Source: Pseudomonadota bacterium (GTDB taxonomy: Bacteria; Pseudomonadota; Alphaproteobacteria; Rhodobacterales; Rhodobacteraceae). From it: a DNA stretch of 46,925 nt. The position numbers were made by a program, and so were the translations under genes. Shown in pieces: positions 26,900-35,638 of the stretch. The stretch is taken from contig JAIUPC010000010.1 in assembly GCA_020161655.1 (NCBI GenBank), positions 1 to 46,925 on the forward strand. Direction: 5' to 3'. Each line of letters starts with the position of its first letter. Within the stretch, counting starts at the first letter, position 1. The notes under the pieces were generated by a model. The model was not told the DNA's origin. It saw only the letters and a program-made list of their open reading frames with translations, and did no database searches.

Positions 26900-28210
26900 T
26901 CAACTGCCGCGCTTGTCGCGAAGCTTGGCGAACCATTCGATCCGCTTTTTCAGCTCACGCTCGAAACCGCGTTCGACCGGCTGATAAAGGATCGGGCGCT
27001 TCACGCCGTCTGGGAAGTAATTCTGTCCCGAAAAACCATCCTCGGCGTCATGGTCATAGGCATAGCCCGCGCCGTAGCCCTGATCCTTCATCATCTTCGT
27101 CGGCGCGTTCAGGATATGCTTCGGCGGCGGCTCCGATCCCGTGCGGCGGGCAAGCTCGCGCGCCGCCTTGTAGGCGACGTAGCCCGCGTTCGATTTCGGT
27201 GCGAGGGCGATGTAGGCCACCGCCTGCGCCAGCGCCAGCTCACCCTCCGGGCTGCCGAGCCGTTCGTAGGTTTCCCAGGCGTGAAGGCATACGGTCTGCG
27301 CCTGCGGATCGGCAAGCCCGATATCCTCGACCGCCATTCGGATCACGCGGCGGGCAAGGTAGCGCGGGTCCTCGCCGCCTTCGAGCATCCGGGCGAACCA
27401 GTAAAGCGCGGCGTCAGGGTCTGACCCGCGCACCGACTTGTGGAGCGCCGAGATCAGGTTGTAATGCTCATCCCCCGACTTGTCGTATTTCGCCGCCCGC
27501 CGCATCAGACGGCGGCCGAGCGTTTCGGTGTCGATGGCTTCCTTCAGCTTCCAGGCCGCCACCTGTTCGATCAGGTTGAGGAGTGCCCGGCCATCGCCAT
27601 CGGCCATTTCCAGAAGCGCCTCGCGCGCCGGGGCTTTCAGCGGCAGGGCGGCGCCAAGCTCCTTCTCCGCCCGCTGCGCCAGCCGTTCGAGATCGGCAAG
27701 GCTCAGGCGTTCAAGGACGATCACCTGCGCGCGGCTGAGAAGCGCTGCGTTCAGCTCGAACGAGGGGTTTTCGGTGGTGGCGCCGACCAGAAGGATGGTG
27801 CCATCCTCCATATGCGGCAGGAAGCCGTCCTGCTGCGCCTTGTTGAAGCGGTGTATCTCGTCGACGAAAAGAAGCGTCCCCCTGCCCTGCTTCCGGCGCA
27901 GCTTCGCCGCGTCGAAGACCTTCCGAAGCTCCGGCACGCCGGTAAAGATGGCGCTGACCTGAATGAAGGCGAGATCCGTCGCATCGGCCAGAAGCCGGGC
28001 GATGGTGGTCTTGCCGACACCGGGCGGCCCCCAGAGGATCAGCGATGACAGGCTGCCGGAGGCCAGCATCGCGCCAAGCGGCCCTTCGGGCGACAGCACA
28101 TGTTCCTGCCCGATCACCCCGGCAATCGTGACAGGGCGCAGCCGGTCAGCCAGCGGGCGCGGCGCCGAAGGTTGGGTCTCACCGGAAGGGGGATCGAAGA
28201 GGTCGGCCAT
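26900..28210 (-). CDS. rarA: Replication-associated recombination protein A, AAA+ ATPase
   Basis: The 436-residue RarA/MgsA/Mgs1-family ATPase acts at stalled replication forks. The Walker A is GPPGVGKTT (61-69), the Walker [10 protein letters not shown] (DEIH 117-120), and sensor 1 lies in [10 protein letters not shown]. The C-terminal helical tetramerisation domain contains [20 protein letters not shown] and KHILNAPT. It is first in the operon with crcB and the two following enzymes, 91 bp after luxI on the same strand. A weak CTGACC/GGTCAG hairpin overlaps the luxI stop. Confidence 0.93.
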   Translation of the reverse strand: MADLFDPPSGETQPSAPRPLADRLRPVTIAGVIGQEHVLSPEGPLGAMLASGSLSSLILWGPPGVGKTTIARLLADATDLAFIQVSAIFTGVPELRKVFDAAKLRRKQGRGTLLFVDEIHRFNKAQQDGFLPHMEDGTILLVGATTENPSFELNAALLSRAQVIVLERLSLADLERLAQRAEKELGAALPLKAPAREALLEMADGDGRALLNLIEQVAAWKLKEAIDTETLGRRLMRRAAKYDKSGDEHYNLISALHKSVRGSDPDAALYWFARMLEGGEDPRYLARRVIRMAVEDIGLADPQAQTVCLHAWETYERLGSPEGELALAQAVAYIALAPKSNAGYVAYKAARELARRTGSEPPPKHILNAPTKMMKDQGYGAGYAYDHDAEDGFSGQNYFPDGVKRPILYQPVERGFERELKKRIEWFAKLRDKRGS

Positions 28211-28301
28211 CGCGCCGGAGACTAACGCCGCGCCGGCGCCGACAAAAGTGCAGAATGGCGCCGCATGTCACCGCCCCGCGCCCTGACCAATCGTCCGTCG
28301 G

Positions 28302-28892
28302 TCAGTGCAGCTTGGAGGCCAGGTCGATCTTGACGCACTGGTAATCGCCGTCGTCGATATACATCACCGGCCCGACCCCGGTGGCGGTCAGGCCGCAGCG
28401 CCCGTACCAGCGCGGCCAGTTCGCCGGCGTGATCGCGATAAGCTGGGTTGCGCCAAGCTCGCGCGCGGATTTGACCATCGCCTCGACCATGTAGCCATGC
28501 ACCCGGCGGCGGATCGTCTGCGGCACCGTGTGCAGGACGAAAACACGGGTGCATTCCCAGACGTTCGGATCGACCGGCGCTTCCTCGGTCAGCAGGTCGG
28601 CTGGAAGCGAGGCGAGAAGCCCTCGCTGCGCATCCCGGATCATGTAGCTGTAGATGCCGCACTTCGCCGTTGTCGGCGTCAGCCGGATGCCGGCGTGGAC
28701 CTGTCCGAATTCATCATGAATGGCGATCCAGCGGCTGGCCGGCGTGTCGTACTGGTCGTACTCCATGTCGAGTGCTTCGGGCAGGTTCCACCGCTTCTCG
28801 ACAATGAAGGACTGCTTCCGCGCCCTAAACAGGTTCGCGAACAACTCCCCGTGGTTGTGGAGGTTCTCGAAGGACAGAACGGTGGTTCGCAT
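28302..28892 (-). CDS. luxI: Acyl-homoserine-lactone synthase, LuxI family
   Basis: The 196-residue enzyme makes N-acyl-homoserine lactone from S-adenosylmethionine and acyl-ACP. All key invariant residues are visible at canonical positions: R25, F29, W35, D46, D49, R70, then E113 and R116 (WECTRVFV; LuxI E101/R104 shifted by an insertion). Acyl chain length cannot be predicted safely. An AGGAG lies 7 nt before the ATG. It follows luxR by 62 bp on the same strand, so the two are probably co-transcribed. The species-level name is unknown; luxI is used generically. Confidence 0.93.
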   Translation of the reverse strand: MRTTVLSFENLHNHGELFANLFRARKQSFIVEKRWNLPEALDMEYDQYDTPASRWIAIHDEFGQVHAGIRLTPTTAKCGIYSYMIRDAQRGLLASLPADLLTEEAPVDPNVWECTRVFVLHTVPQTIRRRVHGYMVEAMVKSARELGATQLIAITPANWPRWYGRCGLTATGVGPVMYIDDGDYQCVKIDLASKLH

Positions 28893-28954
28893 GGTCGGAC
28901 TCCTGCTAGGCTATACGCATCAGCCCTTTTTGCGAAAGCAAGGACAGCATCGGT

Positions 28955-29557
28955 TCACATCAGCCTGTAGTCTTTGGCGCGCTGGATCGCCTCTGCCGTC
29001 GTCCGCGCGAGCAGCCTTTGCCGCGCCGACGTCAGACGCGCCTTGAGCGCACTTTCGGAAATGTTCAGTTTGGCCGCTGCTGCCGCATGGCGGTCTCCCG
29101 CCGCAATACAACGCAAGGCTTCGATCTGGGCTTTGGTCAGGCTTTCCGGCGGCTCGGTGATATCGTGCAGCCGCCGAACGAGTTGCGAGATCTTGTCGAT
29201 CTCGGCATCGGCAAAATCGCGGTCTGAGCGCGCGAAACTGGAAATGGTCCGGGACCGGATCGGGCCGCAGGAAACGGTAAGTCCGTAAACCAGTCCGAAG
29301 CTTCTTGCGTCTTCGAACACCCCGAACGGATCGGGGATGCCGAAATCCGCCCACCGGCTTGCACCTTCTTTCGAGAAACCCCAGGCAATCGTCGGATCGC
29401 GGAGCGCATAAGCCTGCTCGGTATAGTGATCCAGCCATTCCTGATTGTAGTTCGAGAACTGCATGAGCGGTGACGCGTATCTGATGTGCAGGCCTATGAA
29501 ATATCCCGCCGGAGACAGCAGCGAGAGCGAATGCAGGAACGGATCGAGAGTTGGCAT
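28955..29557 (-). CDS. luxR: LuxR-family quorum-sensing transcriptional regulator
   Basis: The roughly 200-residue protein has an N-terminal autoinducer-binding domain. Its pocket residues NYNQEWLDHYTEQAY, RDPTIAWGF and RWADFG match the W-x3-Y, D-P and W pattern of TraR/LuxR. The C-terminal GerE helix-turn-helix (about 140-200) reads LTKAQIEALRCIAAG, then AAKLNISESALKARL. Two starts are possible: ATG 29566 and ATG 29557. AAGGA lies 10 nt before the second but only 1 nt before the first, so 29557 is chosen. It is divergent from a small unknown gene and shares with it a palindromic control region. Confidence 0.92.
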   Translation of the reverse strand: MPTLDPFLHSLSLLSPAGYFIGLHIRYASPLMQFSNYNQEWLDHYTEQAYALRDPTIAWGFSKEGASRWADFGIPDPFGVFEDARSFGLVYGLTVSCGPIRSRTISSFARSDRDFADAEIDKISQLVRRLHDITEPPESLTKAQIEALRCIAAGDRHAAAAAKLNISESALKARLTSARQRLLARTTAEAIQRAKDYRLM

Positions 29558-29571
29558 CGAAGACATGTCCT

Positions 29572-29609
29572 TTTAGACAAGTTGCCTTAGCAACCGTCAA
29601 CCGTAAATT
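29572..29609. promoter_or_regulatory. Palindrome inside overlapping divergent promoters of luxR and small gene
   Basis: GTTGC-CTTA-GCAAC (29581-29594) is a perfect 5-4-5 inverted repeat. On the leftward strand it fills the spacer between TTGACG (29600-29595) and TCTAAA (29577-29572), spaced 17 bp, upstream of luxR. On the rightward strand TTGCCT (29582-29587) and TAAATT (29604-29609), 16 bp apart, would drive the small gene. It lacks the CTG-N10-CAG core of classical lux boxes, so the binder is unknown. Caution: the luxR -10 would start RNA almost at the ATG and exclude the AAGGA ribosome site. Confidence 0.4.
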
Positions 29610-29641
29610 GAACCACATAGTTTGAAGTGAGGGTTAGCACA

Positions 29642-29824
29642 GTGCGTACAATCAATCCGGGCCTTTTTGCTCGTCTCATGCGACTTCCCGATGCGGCGCG
29701 GAACGATCTGCTCGAGTTTCTCGGGGCGACGCCGGTTGCCGACGCGCAGCTCTCTGCCGTGATCGACTCGATCGCGGAGCGGCTGGTGCGCGAACGTAGC
29801 GGGATTCGGATGGAGCCAAACTGA
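29642..29824 (+). CDS. Small hypothetical protein divergent from luxR
   Basis: The 60-residue protein starts at GTG 29642, with GAGG 9 nt upstream; another GTG lies at 29627 without a site. It is predicted helical: VRTINPGLFARLMRLPDAAR, then NDLLEFLGATPV and a basic C-terminus. There is no TM helix, signal peptide or cysteine. I do not recognise a family. A strong 15-bp terminator follows 40 bp later, and a plausible promoter precedes it, which together argue for a real gene rather than chance. Confidence 0.55.
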   Translation: MRTINPGLFARLMRLPDAARNDLLEFLGATPVADAQLSAVIDSIAERLVRERSGIRMEPN

Positions 29825-29864
29825 TCATAAGCACTGTTTGACCCACTAAGTCGGTGTCATTATG

Positions 29865-29898
29865 GAGAAACCCCGCCAGCATTCTGGCGGGGTTTCTC
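29865..29898. terminator. Strong terminator shared by small gene and rplQ
   Basis: GAGAAACCCCGCCAG (29865-29879), CATT loop, CTGGCGGGGTTTCTC (29884-29898): a perfect 15-bp stem followed by TTTT on the right strand. It ends the rightward small gene and lies 27 bp past the rplQ stop on the other strand, so it probably also closes the whole ribosomal protein cluster. Confidence 0.9.
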
Positions 29899-29925
29899 TT
29901 TTCGTCCAACATCTGTTCGGAAATG

Positions 29926-30345
29926 TCAGTCTTCGGCGGCCGCTTCGGCCTCGACCCGGGCCAGATCCTCGGCGCCCTTGGCGGCCGGATCGCGGTCAAC
30001 GAGTTCGATAATCGCCATCGGCGCCATGTCGCCGTAGCGGAAGCCGGCCTTGAGGACGCGGACGTAGCCGCCCTGACGGTCCTTGTAGCGCGCGCCGAGC
30101 ACATCGAAGAGCTTGGCGACATGCTTGTCCTGCTTCAGCTGCGAGTCGGCCTGACGGCGGGCATGCAGGTCGCCGCGCTTGGCGAGCGTGATGAGTTTCT
30201 CGACGATCGGACGCAGTTCCTTCGCCTTGGGAAGGGTGGTCTTGATCTGTTCGTGTTCGATGAGCGACCCGGCCATGTTGGCGAAAAGCGCCTTGCGGTG
30301 CTCATGGGTGCGGTTCAGACGGCGGTAGCCGCGGGCGTGACGCAT
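29926..30345 (-). CDS. rplQ: 50S ribosomal protein L17
   Basis: The 139-residue protein begins [20 protein letters not shown], the L17 signature, with [15 protein letters not shown] and the C-terminal GGYVRVLK. L17 sits near the exit of the peptide tunnel. The tail [15 protein letters not shown] is acidic, extending past the usual E. coli-type end. It is the last gene of the leftward cluster, after rpoA with a 116-bp gap holding a palindromic repeat. Confidence 0.97.
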   Translation of the reverse strand: MRHARGYRRLNRTHEHRKALFANMAGSLIEHEQIKTTLPKAKELRPIVEKLITLAKRGDLHARRQADSQLKQDKHVAKLFDVLGARYKDRQGGYVRVLKAGFRYGDMAPMAIIELVDRDPAAKGAEDLARVEAEAAAED

Positions 30346-30427
30346 GATGGTCTCCTAGCGTTTATACTTTGTATTGCCGGGTTGCGTAGACCCGGCATCG
30401 TTGGGGCGGGATTGCCCGGGGTAGTGG

Positions 30428-30455
30428 GCAGGATGGGCAATACTGCCCATCCTGC
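30428..30455. repeat. 28-bp dispersed palindrome, copy 1
   Basis: GCAGGATGGGCA (30428-30439), ATAC loop, TGCCCATCCTGC (30444-30455): a perfect 12-bp stem between rpoA and rplQ. The core AGGATGGGCA-N4-TGCCCATCCT recurs exactly at 40759-40786. Confidence 0.8.
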
Positions 30456-30461
30456 GGATTC

Positions 30462-31478
30462 TTAAAACTGGTCCTCGAAGCGCTTGGCGAGGTCTTCGAT
30501 GTTCTCCGGCGGCCAGTCCTCGACATCCATGCCGAGGTGCAGGCCCATGCCCGAAAGCACTTCCTTGATCTCGTTCAGCGACTTGCGGCCGAAGTTCGGG
30601 GTGCGGAGCATCTCGGCTTCGGTCTTCTGGATCAGGTCGCCGATATAGACGATGTTGTCGTTCTTCAGGCAGTTGGCCGAACGGACCGAAAGCTCCAGCT
30701 CGTCCACCTTCTTGAGGAGGAGCGGGTTGAATTCCAGACCCTCGTCCTCGGCGCCCTTCAGCGCCGATTCCGGCTCGTCGAAGTTGACGAAGATGCCAAG
30801 CTGGTCCTGCAGGATGCGCGCGGCATAGGCCACCGCATCATCGGGCGACAGCGAGCCATCGGTTTCGATCTTCATCGTCAGCTTGTCGTAGTCGAGCACC
30901 TGGCCCTCACGGGTCGGCTGCACTTCGTACGAGACCTTCTTCACCGGCGAATAGATCGCGTCGATCGGGATCAGACCGATCGGCGCATCTTCCGGGCGGT
31001 TCTTGTCGGCCGCGACATAGCCCTTGCCGCTTTCCACGGTCAGTTCCATGAAGAGATCGGCGCCGTCGTCGAGGTGGCAGATCACGTGATCCTGGTTCAG
31101 GATCTCGATGCCGTTCGATTCCGAGATGTCGCCAGCGGTGACGACACCGGGGCCCTTGGCGGAGATCGACAGGCGCTTCGGCCCTTCGACTTCCATCTTC
31201 AGCCGCACGCCCTTGAGGTTCAGCACGATGTCGGTCACGTCCTCACGGACGCCCGCCACGCTGGAAAACTCATGCAGCACGTTGTCGATCTGGACGCTGG
31301 TGATGGCCGCGCCCTGAAGCGAGGACATCAGCACGCGGCGCAGCGCGTTGCCGAGCGTCAGGCCGAAGCCGCGCTCCAGCGGTTCGGCGATCAGGGTCGC
31401 CTGACGCTGCGGGTCGTTGCCCGGCTTCACTTCAAGCTGCTGCGGCTTGATGAGTTCGGCCCAATTCTTGTGGATCAT
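30462..31478 (-). CDS. rpoA: RNA polymerase alpha subunit
   Basis: The 338-residue protein has the N-terminal dimerisation/assembly domain ([20 protein letters not shown] and following). A linker leads to the C-terminal UP-element/activator domain ([38 protein letters not shown]). The start at 31478 is chosen because GGAGG lies 8 nt upstream; the in-frame start at 31493 has none. It sits in the usual rpsM-rpsK-rpoA-rplQ order; rpsD, often present in this group elsewhere, is absent here. Confidence 0.98.
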   Translation of the reverse strand: MIHKNWAELIKPQQLEVKPGNDPQRQATLIAEPLERGFGLTLGNALRRVLMSSLQGAAITSVQIDNVLHEFSSVAGVREDVTDIVLNLKGVRLKMEVEGPKRLSISAKGPGVVTAGDISESNGIEILNQDHVICHLDDGADLFMELTVESGKGYVAADKNRPEDAPIGLIPIDAIYSPVKKVSYEVQPTREGQVLDYDKLTMKIETDGSLSPDDAVAYAARILQDQLGIFVNFDEPESALKGAEDEGLEFNPLLLKKVDELELSVRSANCLKNDNIVYIGDLIQKTEAEMLRTPNFGRKSLNEIKEVLSGMGLHLGMDVEDWPPENIEDLAKRFEDQF

Positions 31479-31594
31479 GCGTGCTGCCTCCATACCTGTC
31501 CCCGGATCATGTCCGGTCTCCGGGAACGCCCGAGGATAAATGCGAAAGCAATCCGGGCCGCGCGGTCAGCACGGCCCGGACTGCTGATGTGTCG

Positions 31595-31984
31595 TCAGAC
31601 GCGCCGACGCTTCGGCGGACGGCAACCGTTGTGCGCGATCGGCGTCACGTCGCGGATCGAGGTGATGTTGAAGCCAACGGCAGCCAGCGCGCGGAGCGCG
31701 GACTCGCGGCCCGAACCGGGGCCCTGGACTTCAACTTCGATCGTCTTCACGCCATGTTCCTGCGCCTTGCGGCCGGCGTCTTCGGCAGCCATCTGGGCGG
31801 CATAGGGCGTCGACTTGCGCGACCCCTTGAAGCCCATCGTGCCGGCCGAGGACCAGGCGATGGCGTTGCCCTGAACGTCGGAGATCAGGATCTTGGTGTT
31901 GTTGAAGGAGGAGTTCACATGCGCCACACCAGCGGCGATGTTCTTGCGCTCCTTGCGCTTCATGCGGGTCTTGTCACGAGCCAT
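31595..31984 (-). CDS. rpsK: 30S ribosomal protein S11
   Basis: The 129-residue protein has [46 protein letters not shown] and the C-terminal [16 protein letters not shown], all diagnostic. It forms the 30S platform near the mRNA exit and E-site. It has 15 bp to rpsM. A 116-bp gap separates it from rpoA with no clear promoter. Confidence 0.98.
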   Translation of the reverse strand: MARDKTRMKRKERKNIAAGVAHVNSSFNNTKILISDVQGNAIAWSSAGTMGFKGSRKSTPYAAQMAAEDAGRKAQEHGVKTIEVEVQGPGSGRESALRALAAVGFNITSIRDVTPIAHNGCRPPKRRRV

Positions 31985-31999
31985 ATCTGAACCCTCCCC

Positions 32000-32368
32000 T
32001 TACTTCTTCTTGCCGGCGATGGCCTTTGCGGGGCCTTTGCGGGTGCGGGCGTTGGTGTGGGTGCGCTGACCGCGGACGGGCAGGTTCTTGCGGTGACGCA
32101 GGCCCCGGTAGCAACCAAGGTCCATGAGCCGCTTGATGTTCATCGTGACTTCACGGCGCAGGTCGCCCTCAACCGTAAGGTTGCCGTCGATGTATTCGCG
32201 GATGGCGAGCACTTCGGCATCGGTGAGGTCGTTGACCCGGCGGGCTTCGTCGATCTTGACCGCTTCACAGATCTTGCGGGCGATATCGGGGCCGATGCCG
32301 TGGATATACTGAAGAGAGATGGGGACGCGTTTCCCCGTCGGGATGTTGACGCCAGCAATACGTGCCAC
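32000..32368 (-). CDS. rpsM: 30S ribosomal protein S13
   Basis: The 122-residue protein begins [20 protein letters not shown], with the helix-two-turn-helix and the C-terminal tail [20 protein letters not shown]. The tail reaches the P-site tRNA, and the body bridges to L5 in the 50S. It follows adk with a 175-bp gap carrying two hairpins, so it may have its own promoter. Confidence 0.98.
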   Translation of the reverse strand: MARIAGVNIPTGKRVPISLQYIHGIGPDIARKICEAVKIDEARRVNDLTDAEVLAIREYIDGNLTVEGDLRREVTMNIKRLMDLGCYRGLRHRKNLPVRGQRTHTNARTRKGPAKAIAGKKK

Positions 32369-32388
32369 GCGTGTCTTCCTTCCGTTGC

Positions 32389-32414
32389 GGTTCCGTAATG
32401 CCGGAACCTTTTTT
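32389..32414 (+). terminator. T-tailed hairpin facing opposite to rpsM
   Basis: GGTTCCG (32389-32395), TAATGC loop, CGGAACC (32402-32408), TTTTTT (32409-32414). The T run is on the strand opposite to the surrounding genes, so it would stop antisense RNA entering from rpsM; on the sense strand it is a hairpin in the rpsM leader. Confidence 0.5.
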
Positions 32415-32468
32415 CACAACTATGGCCCGAGGGCGTCCGCCGCCGGGCCGGCTTCTTCGAAGTGATTC

Positions 32469-32487
32469 GCGGGAAGGAAATTCCCGC
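32469..32487. promoter_or_regulatory. Hairpin between adk and rpsM
   Basis: GCGGGAA (32469-32475), GGAAA loop, TTCCCGC (32481-32487). It lies 57 bp past the adk stop. There is no T tail on the leftward strand. It is possibly an mRNA 3'-end stabiliser or attenuator. Confidence 0.4.
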
Positions 32488-32543
32488 AAATCAAGACGAT
32501 TCTCATGAGAGACGCTGTGACCTAGTGGGTTTCCCCCTGAAGG

Positions 32544-33200
32544 TCAAGACGTGGCGCGGCGATCCAGCACTGCGGCGATGGAATCCGCAATCTCGGCGAT
32601 TTCGCCAAGCCCGTCGACGGCCTCGAGCTTGTTCGCATGGTAATAGTAACCGATGAGCGGCGAGGTCTTCTTGTAATACTCCATCAGCCGCTGCTTGAGG
32701 CTTTCGGCATTGTCGTCGGCGCGGCGCTTGAACTCGGTTCCGCCGCAGACGCTGCACTTGCCGTCAGCGGGAATGGGTTTGCTGATGTCGTTGTAAACCT
32801 CGCCGCAGGTGCCGCAGGTCGACCTTGCGGTGATCCGCTCCACCAGCGCCGTGTCATCGACCTGCATCTCGACCACGGCGTCAAGCGTCTGGCCCGACCG
32901 CTTCAGCAGCGCGTCCAATGCGTCGGCCTGAGCGAGCGTGCGCGGGAAGCCGTCGAAGATGAAGCCCGAACCGCCCTCGGCCAGCTTTTCGCCGATGAGG
33001 CCGATCACGATCTCATCGGTGACGAGCTGCCCCGCCGCCATGACCGCGGCGACTTTCCGGCCCATCTCGGTGCCCGAGGATTGCGCCGCGCGCAGCATGT
33101 CGCCGGTCGAAAGCTGCACCATGCCACGGTTCTCCACCAGGAGGCGGGCTTGAGTCCCCTTCCCCGCCCCCGGCGGGCCAAGCAGAATGATGTTCGCCAT
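32544..33200 (-). CDS. adk: Adenylate kinase
   Basis: The 218-residue enzyme catalyses ATP + AMP to 2 ADP. The P-loop is GPPGAGKGT (8-16), the AMP site includes [11 protein letters not shown], and [11 protein letters not shown] is diagnostic. The LID carries four cysteines C129, C132, C149 and C152, the zinc-binding form seen in Gram-positives and some alphaproteobacteria rather than the zinc-free E. coli form. It lies between secY and rpsM, the normal place in the spc/alpha clusters. Confidence 0.97.
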   Translation of the reverse strand: MANIILLGPPGAGKGTQARLLVENRGMVQLSTGDMLRAAQSSGTEMGRKVAAVMAAGQLVTDEIVIGLIGEKLAEGGSGFIFDGFPRTLAQADALDALLKRSGQTLDAVVEMQVDDTALVERITARSTCGTCGEVYNDISKPIPADGKCSVCGGTEFKRRADDNAESLKQRLMEYYKKTSPLIGYYYHANKLEAVDGLGEIAEIADSIAAVLDRRATS

Positions 33201-33227
33201 GAACCTGTCCCCCTCGCTGGCCCGCCG

Positions 33228-34589
33228 TCAGCGGCGAGCCGGCGCCTTGCGCGCCCCGTTTCTTTTCTTGCCGCGAAGCTGGGACTTTTCAATGAGTCCT
33301 TCGTACTGGTGCGCCAGCAGATGGGACTGGATCTGGTTGATCGTATCCATCGTCACCGACACCACGATCAGCACCGATGTGCCGCCGAAATAGAAGGGGA
33401 TCGCCAGTTCCGAACGGAGAAGCTCCGGCAGCAGGCTGACCGCGGCGAGGTAACCCGAGCCGACGACGAGAATCCGCGCCACCACATAGTCGAGGTAATC
33501 GACCGTCTTGGCGCCGGGCCGGATACCGGGAATGAAGCCGCCCTGGTTCTTAAGGTTCTCTGCCACGTCGTCCGACTTGAAGGCAACGTTGGCAGTATAG
33601 AAATAGGCAAAGAACACGATCATCGCCGCAAAGAACAGAAGGTAGAGCGGCTGGCCCGGCCCGAAATAGGCAAGGATCGTCGACATGACCGGACCGGTCT
33701 GATCGCCCGAGAAGGTCGCGATGGTCGTCGGCAATAGCAGCAGCGACGAGGCGAAGATCGCCGGGATGACGCCGGCCGGGTTGACCTTGATCGGCAGGTG
33801 CGAGGACGAGCCGTCATAGATCTTCATGCCGACCTGACGGCGCGGATACTGGATATGGATCTTTCGGAGCGCCCGCTCCATGAAGACCACGAAGGCGATG
33901 ACGGCCACCACCATGACGATCACGCCGATGATGACGGCGGCCGACAGGTTGCCGACCCGGCCCTGTTCGAAGAACTGCGCCAGCGCACCGGGAATGCCTG
34001 CAACGATGCCGACGAAGATGATGAGCGAGGTGCCGTTGCCGATGCCGCGCGCGGTGATCTGTTCACCGAGCCACATCAGGAACATGGTGCCGCCAACCAG
34101 CGTGATGACGGTGGAGGCCTGGAAGAACATGCCCGGATCATGCGCGAGACTGCCCGCCTCAAGGCTGCGGGCCAGCCCGTAAGCCTGGAAAGTGGCCAGA
34201 ATCACCGTCGCATAGCGCGTATACTGGTTGATCTTCTTGCGCCCCTGCTCGCCTTCTTTCTTGAGAGCCTCGAGCGCAGGGACCATCGCCGTCAGAAGCT
34301 GCACGATGATCGACGCCGAGATATAGGGCATGATGCCAAGCGCGAACACGCCCATGCGGCCGAGGGCACCGCCGGTGAACATCTGCAGCATGCCGCCGAT
34401 GCCCTGGTTCGCGGTGTCCATGAAGCGCCTGAGGGCCTCCGCGTCGATACCGGGCACGGGAATGTAGGTGCCGAGCCGGTAGACGATCAGCAGGCCGACG
34501 GTGAAGAAGATGCGTTGGCGAAGGTCGGTGGCCTTGCCAAGGGCGCCCCAGCTGAGGTTCGCCGCCATTTGCTCTGCAGCAGATGCCAT
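33228..34589 (-). CDS. secY: Preprotein translocase channel SecY
   Basis: The 453-residue protein has ten predicted TM helices forming the SecYEG channel with plug and lateral gate. Diagnostic stretches are RLGTYIPVPGIDA, ALGIMPYISASIIVQLLT, GEQGRKKINQYTRY and MERALRKIHIQYPRRQ. The start at 34589 (MASAAEQMAANLSWG) is the family-like one; in-frame starts at 34604 and 34610 overlap a hairpin. It is 27 bp before adk. Confidence 0.97.
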   Translation of the reverse strand: MASAAEQMAANLSWGALGKATDLRQRIFFTVGLLIVYRLGTYIPVPGIDAEALRRFMDTANQGIGGMLQMFTGGALGRMGVFALGIMPYISASIIVQLLTAMVPALEALKKEGEQGRKKINQYTRYATVILATFQAYGLARSLEAGSLAHDPGMFFQASTVITLVGGTMFLMWLGEQITARGIGNGTSLIIFVGIVAGIPGALAQFFEQGRVGNLSAAVIIGVIVMVVAVIAFVVFMERALRKIHIQYPRRQVGMKIYDGSSSHLPIKVNPAGVIPAIFASSLLLLPTTIATFSGDQTGPVMSTILAYFGPGQPLYLLFFAAMIVFFAYFYTANVAFKSDDVAENLKNQGGFIPGIRPGAKTVDYLDYVVARILVVGSGYLAAVSLLPELLRSELAIPFYFGGTSVLIVVSVTMDTINQIQSHLLAHQYEGLIEKSQLRGKKRNGARKAPARR

Positions 34590-34608
34590 TCCAGTCTCTT
34601 TCATGAGC

Positions 34609-34642
34609 AACGCCGCCGAACCGTTTTCCGGTCGGCGGCGTT
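34609..34642 (-). promoter_or_regulatory. Hairpin in the rplO-secY gap
   Basis: AACGCCGCCGA (34609-34619) pairs with TCGGCGGCGTT (34632-34642), plus an inner CCG/CGG, leaving a TTTTC loop. It ends about 20 nt before the chosen secY ATG, so it could affect secY translation or mark an RNA processing site. No T run follows. Confidence 0.5.
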
Positions 34643-34689
34643 GGAAAACACGTGTCTATGTAAGCGGCTGCAACGCCGCCCACAACACC

Positions 34690-35163
34690 TTATTCAGCCG
34701 CCGTCGCAACCGTGACGGAAAGCGAGCCGCCCGCTTTCTCGACCGCCGCGATGGCCGCCTTGGAGGCGCCGGTGACGGCAAGTTTCAGCTTGGCCTTCAG
34801 TTCGCCCTTGGCGAGGACGCGCACACCGTCGAGCTTGCGGCGCACGACGCCGGATTCGACGAGCATGTCCTCGGTGATGTCGGCTTTGGCATCGAGCTTG
34901 CCGGCGTCGACAAAGGCCTGAAGTTGGCCAAGGTTGACCACGGCGAAGGATTTTGCGTTCGGCTTGGTGAAGCCACGCTTCGGCAGGCGCCGGTAAAGCG
35001 GCATCTGGCCGCCTTCGTAACCACCGATGGCCACGCCCGAACGGGACTTCTGGCCCTTGATGCCGCGACCGGCGGTCTTGCCCTTGCCCGAGCCCGGGCC
35101 GCGCGCAACGCGCTTGGATTTCTTGGCGGCGCCGGGATTGTCCCGGAGTTCATGCAGTTTCAT
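34690..35163 (-). CDS. rplO: 50S ribosomal protein L15
   Basis: The 157-residue protein begins [20 protein letters not shown], with the glycine-rich [13 protein letters not shown] and [19 protein letters not shown] typical of L15. It is a late 50S assembly protein. AAGGAGAAGCGAT precedes the ATG at 35163; the longer frame to 35397 is not genuine because it crosses a promoter and terminator. Unusually, it is separated from rpmD by two extra genes. Confidence 0.97.
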   Translation of the reverse strand: MKLHELRDNPGAAKKSKRVARGPGSGKGKTAGRGIKGQKSRSGVAIGGYEGGQMPLYRRLPKRGFTKPNAKSFAVVNLGQLQAFVDAGKLDAKADITEDMLVESGVVRRKLDGVRVLAKGELKAKLKLAVTGASKAAIAAVEKAGGSLSVTVATAAE

Positions 35164-35257
35164 ATCGCTTCTCCTTGGCCGGAACCGCCCCCGAAGCGAT
35201 ATGGGCGGACACGGCATTTCTTGATTTGTGAATCGGACCCCAACGGGCCACCGGGCG

Positions 35258-35286
35258 CGTATAGACGGGATGCCTCGGCGGATCAA
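35258..35286 (-). promoter_or_regulatory. Sigma70-type promoter for rplO-secY-adk
   Basis: On the leftward strand TTGATC (35286-35281), 17 bp, TATACG (35263-35258), giving RNA start near 35251 and a leader of about 88 nt to rplO. It lies just after a terminator, which supports an independent unit. Confidence 0.65.
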
Positions 35287-35311
35287 GGGACAAGGCCCTG
35301 CCCCAAAAGGA

Positions 35312-35336
35312 AGGCCCCGACCGTGGGTCGGGGCCT
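35312..35336 (-). terminator. Terminator after small gene, before rplO
   Basis: AGGCCCCGACC (35312-35322), GTG loop, GGTCGGGGCCT (35326-35336): 11-bp perfect stem. On the leftward strand it is followed by TCCTTTTGG. It lies 20 bp past the stop of the small gene. Confidence 0.7.
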
Positions 35337-35356
35337 CCTGAAACTCTCGTGTCGTT

Positions 35357-35503
35357 TCAGCGCTGCCGGCGAACCGTCTCGCGCAGATCGGCCGCATCTT
35401 TGCGGGCCGGGTCGACAGGAAGGGCCGTCGCGAAGAACGGGCCGATGCTGAAAACTGCGCGGACGAACTCGCTCAGCAGGCCATCATGGCGCGCTGCAAG
35501 CAT
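35357..35503 (-). CDS. Small hypothetical protein inside ribosomal cluster
   Basis: The 48-residue protein reads [20 protein letters not shown], then [16 protein letters not shown] and a basic C-terminus [14 protein letters not shown] lies 7 nt before ATG 35503; an in-frame ATG at 35509 is too close to it. A short hydrophobic/amphipathic middle segment may bind membrane. It resembles no family I can name (not DUF1127). It lies 129 bp after the GFA gene and 20 bp before a good terminator, which supports a real short gene. Confidence 0.5.
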   Translation of the reverse strand: MLAARHDGLLSEFVRAVFSIGPFFATALPVDPARKDAADLRETVRRQR

Positions 35504-35638
35504 GTTCATTCCCCTTAGCTTGGTTGCTAACATGCCCTAGATAGACACTTTTTCGTGTAGGTGCCACCAAGGTAACCGCAGTCCCGCCATGCGTGCCGCG
35601 CATGGCTGCATCCCCCTGGCGGATGAATGCCCCGTGCC

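Noticed and set aside
28893-28954. Possible lux box between luxR and luxI
   Set aside because: CTG and CAG ends occur (around 28905-28925) but are 15 bp apart, not 10, and the inner bases are not symmetric.
28981-29290. Rightward frames across luxR
   Set aside because: They are opposite the well-supported luxR frame and show no domain.
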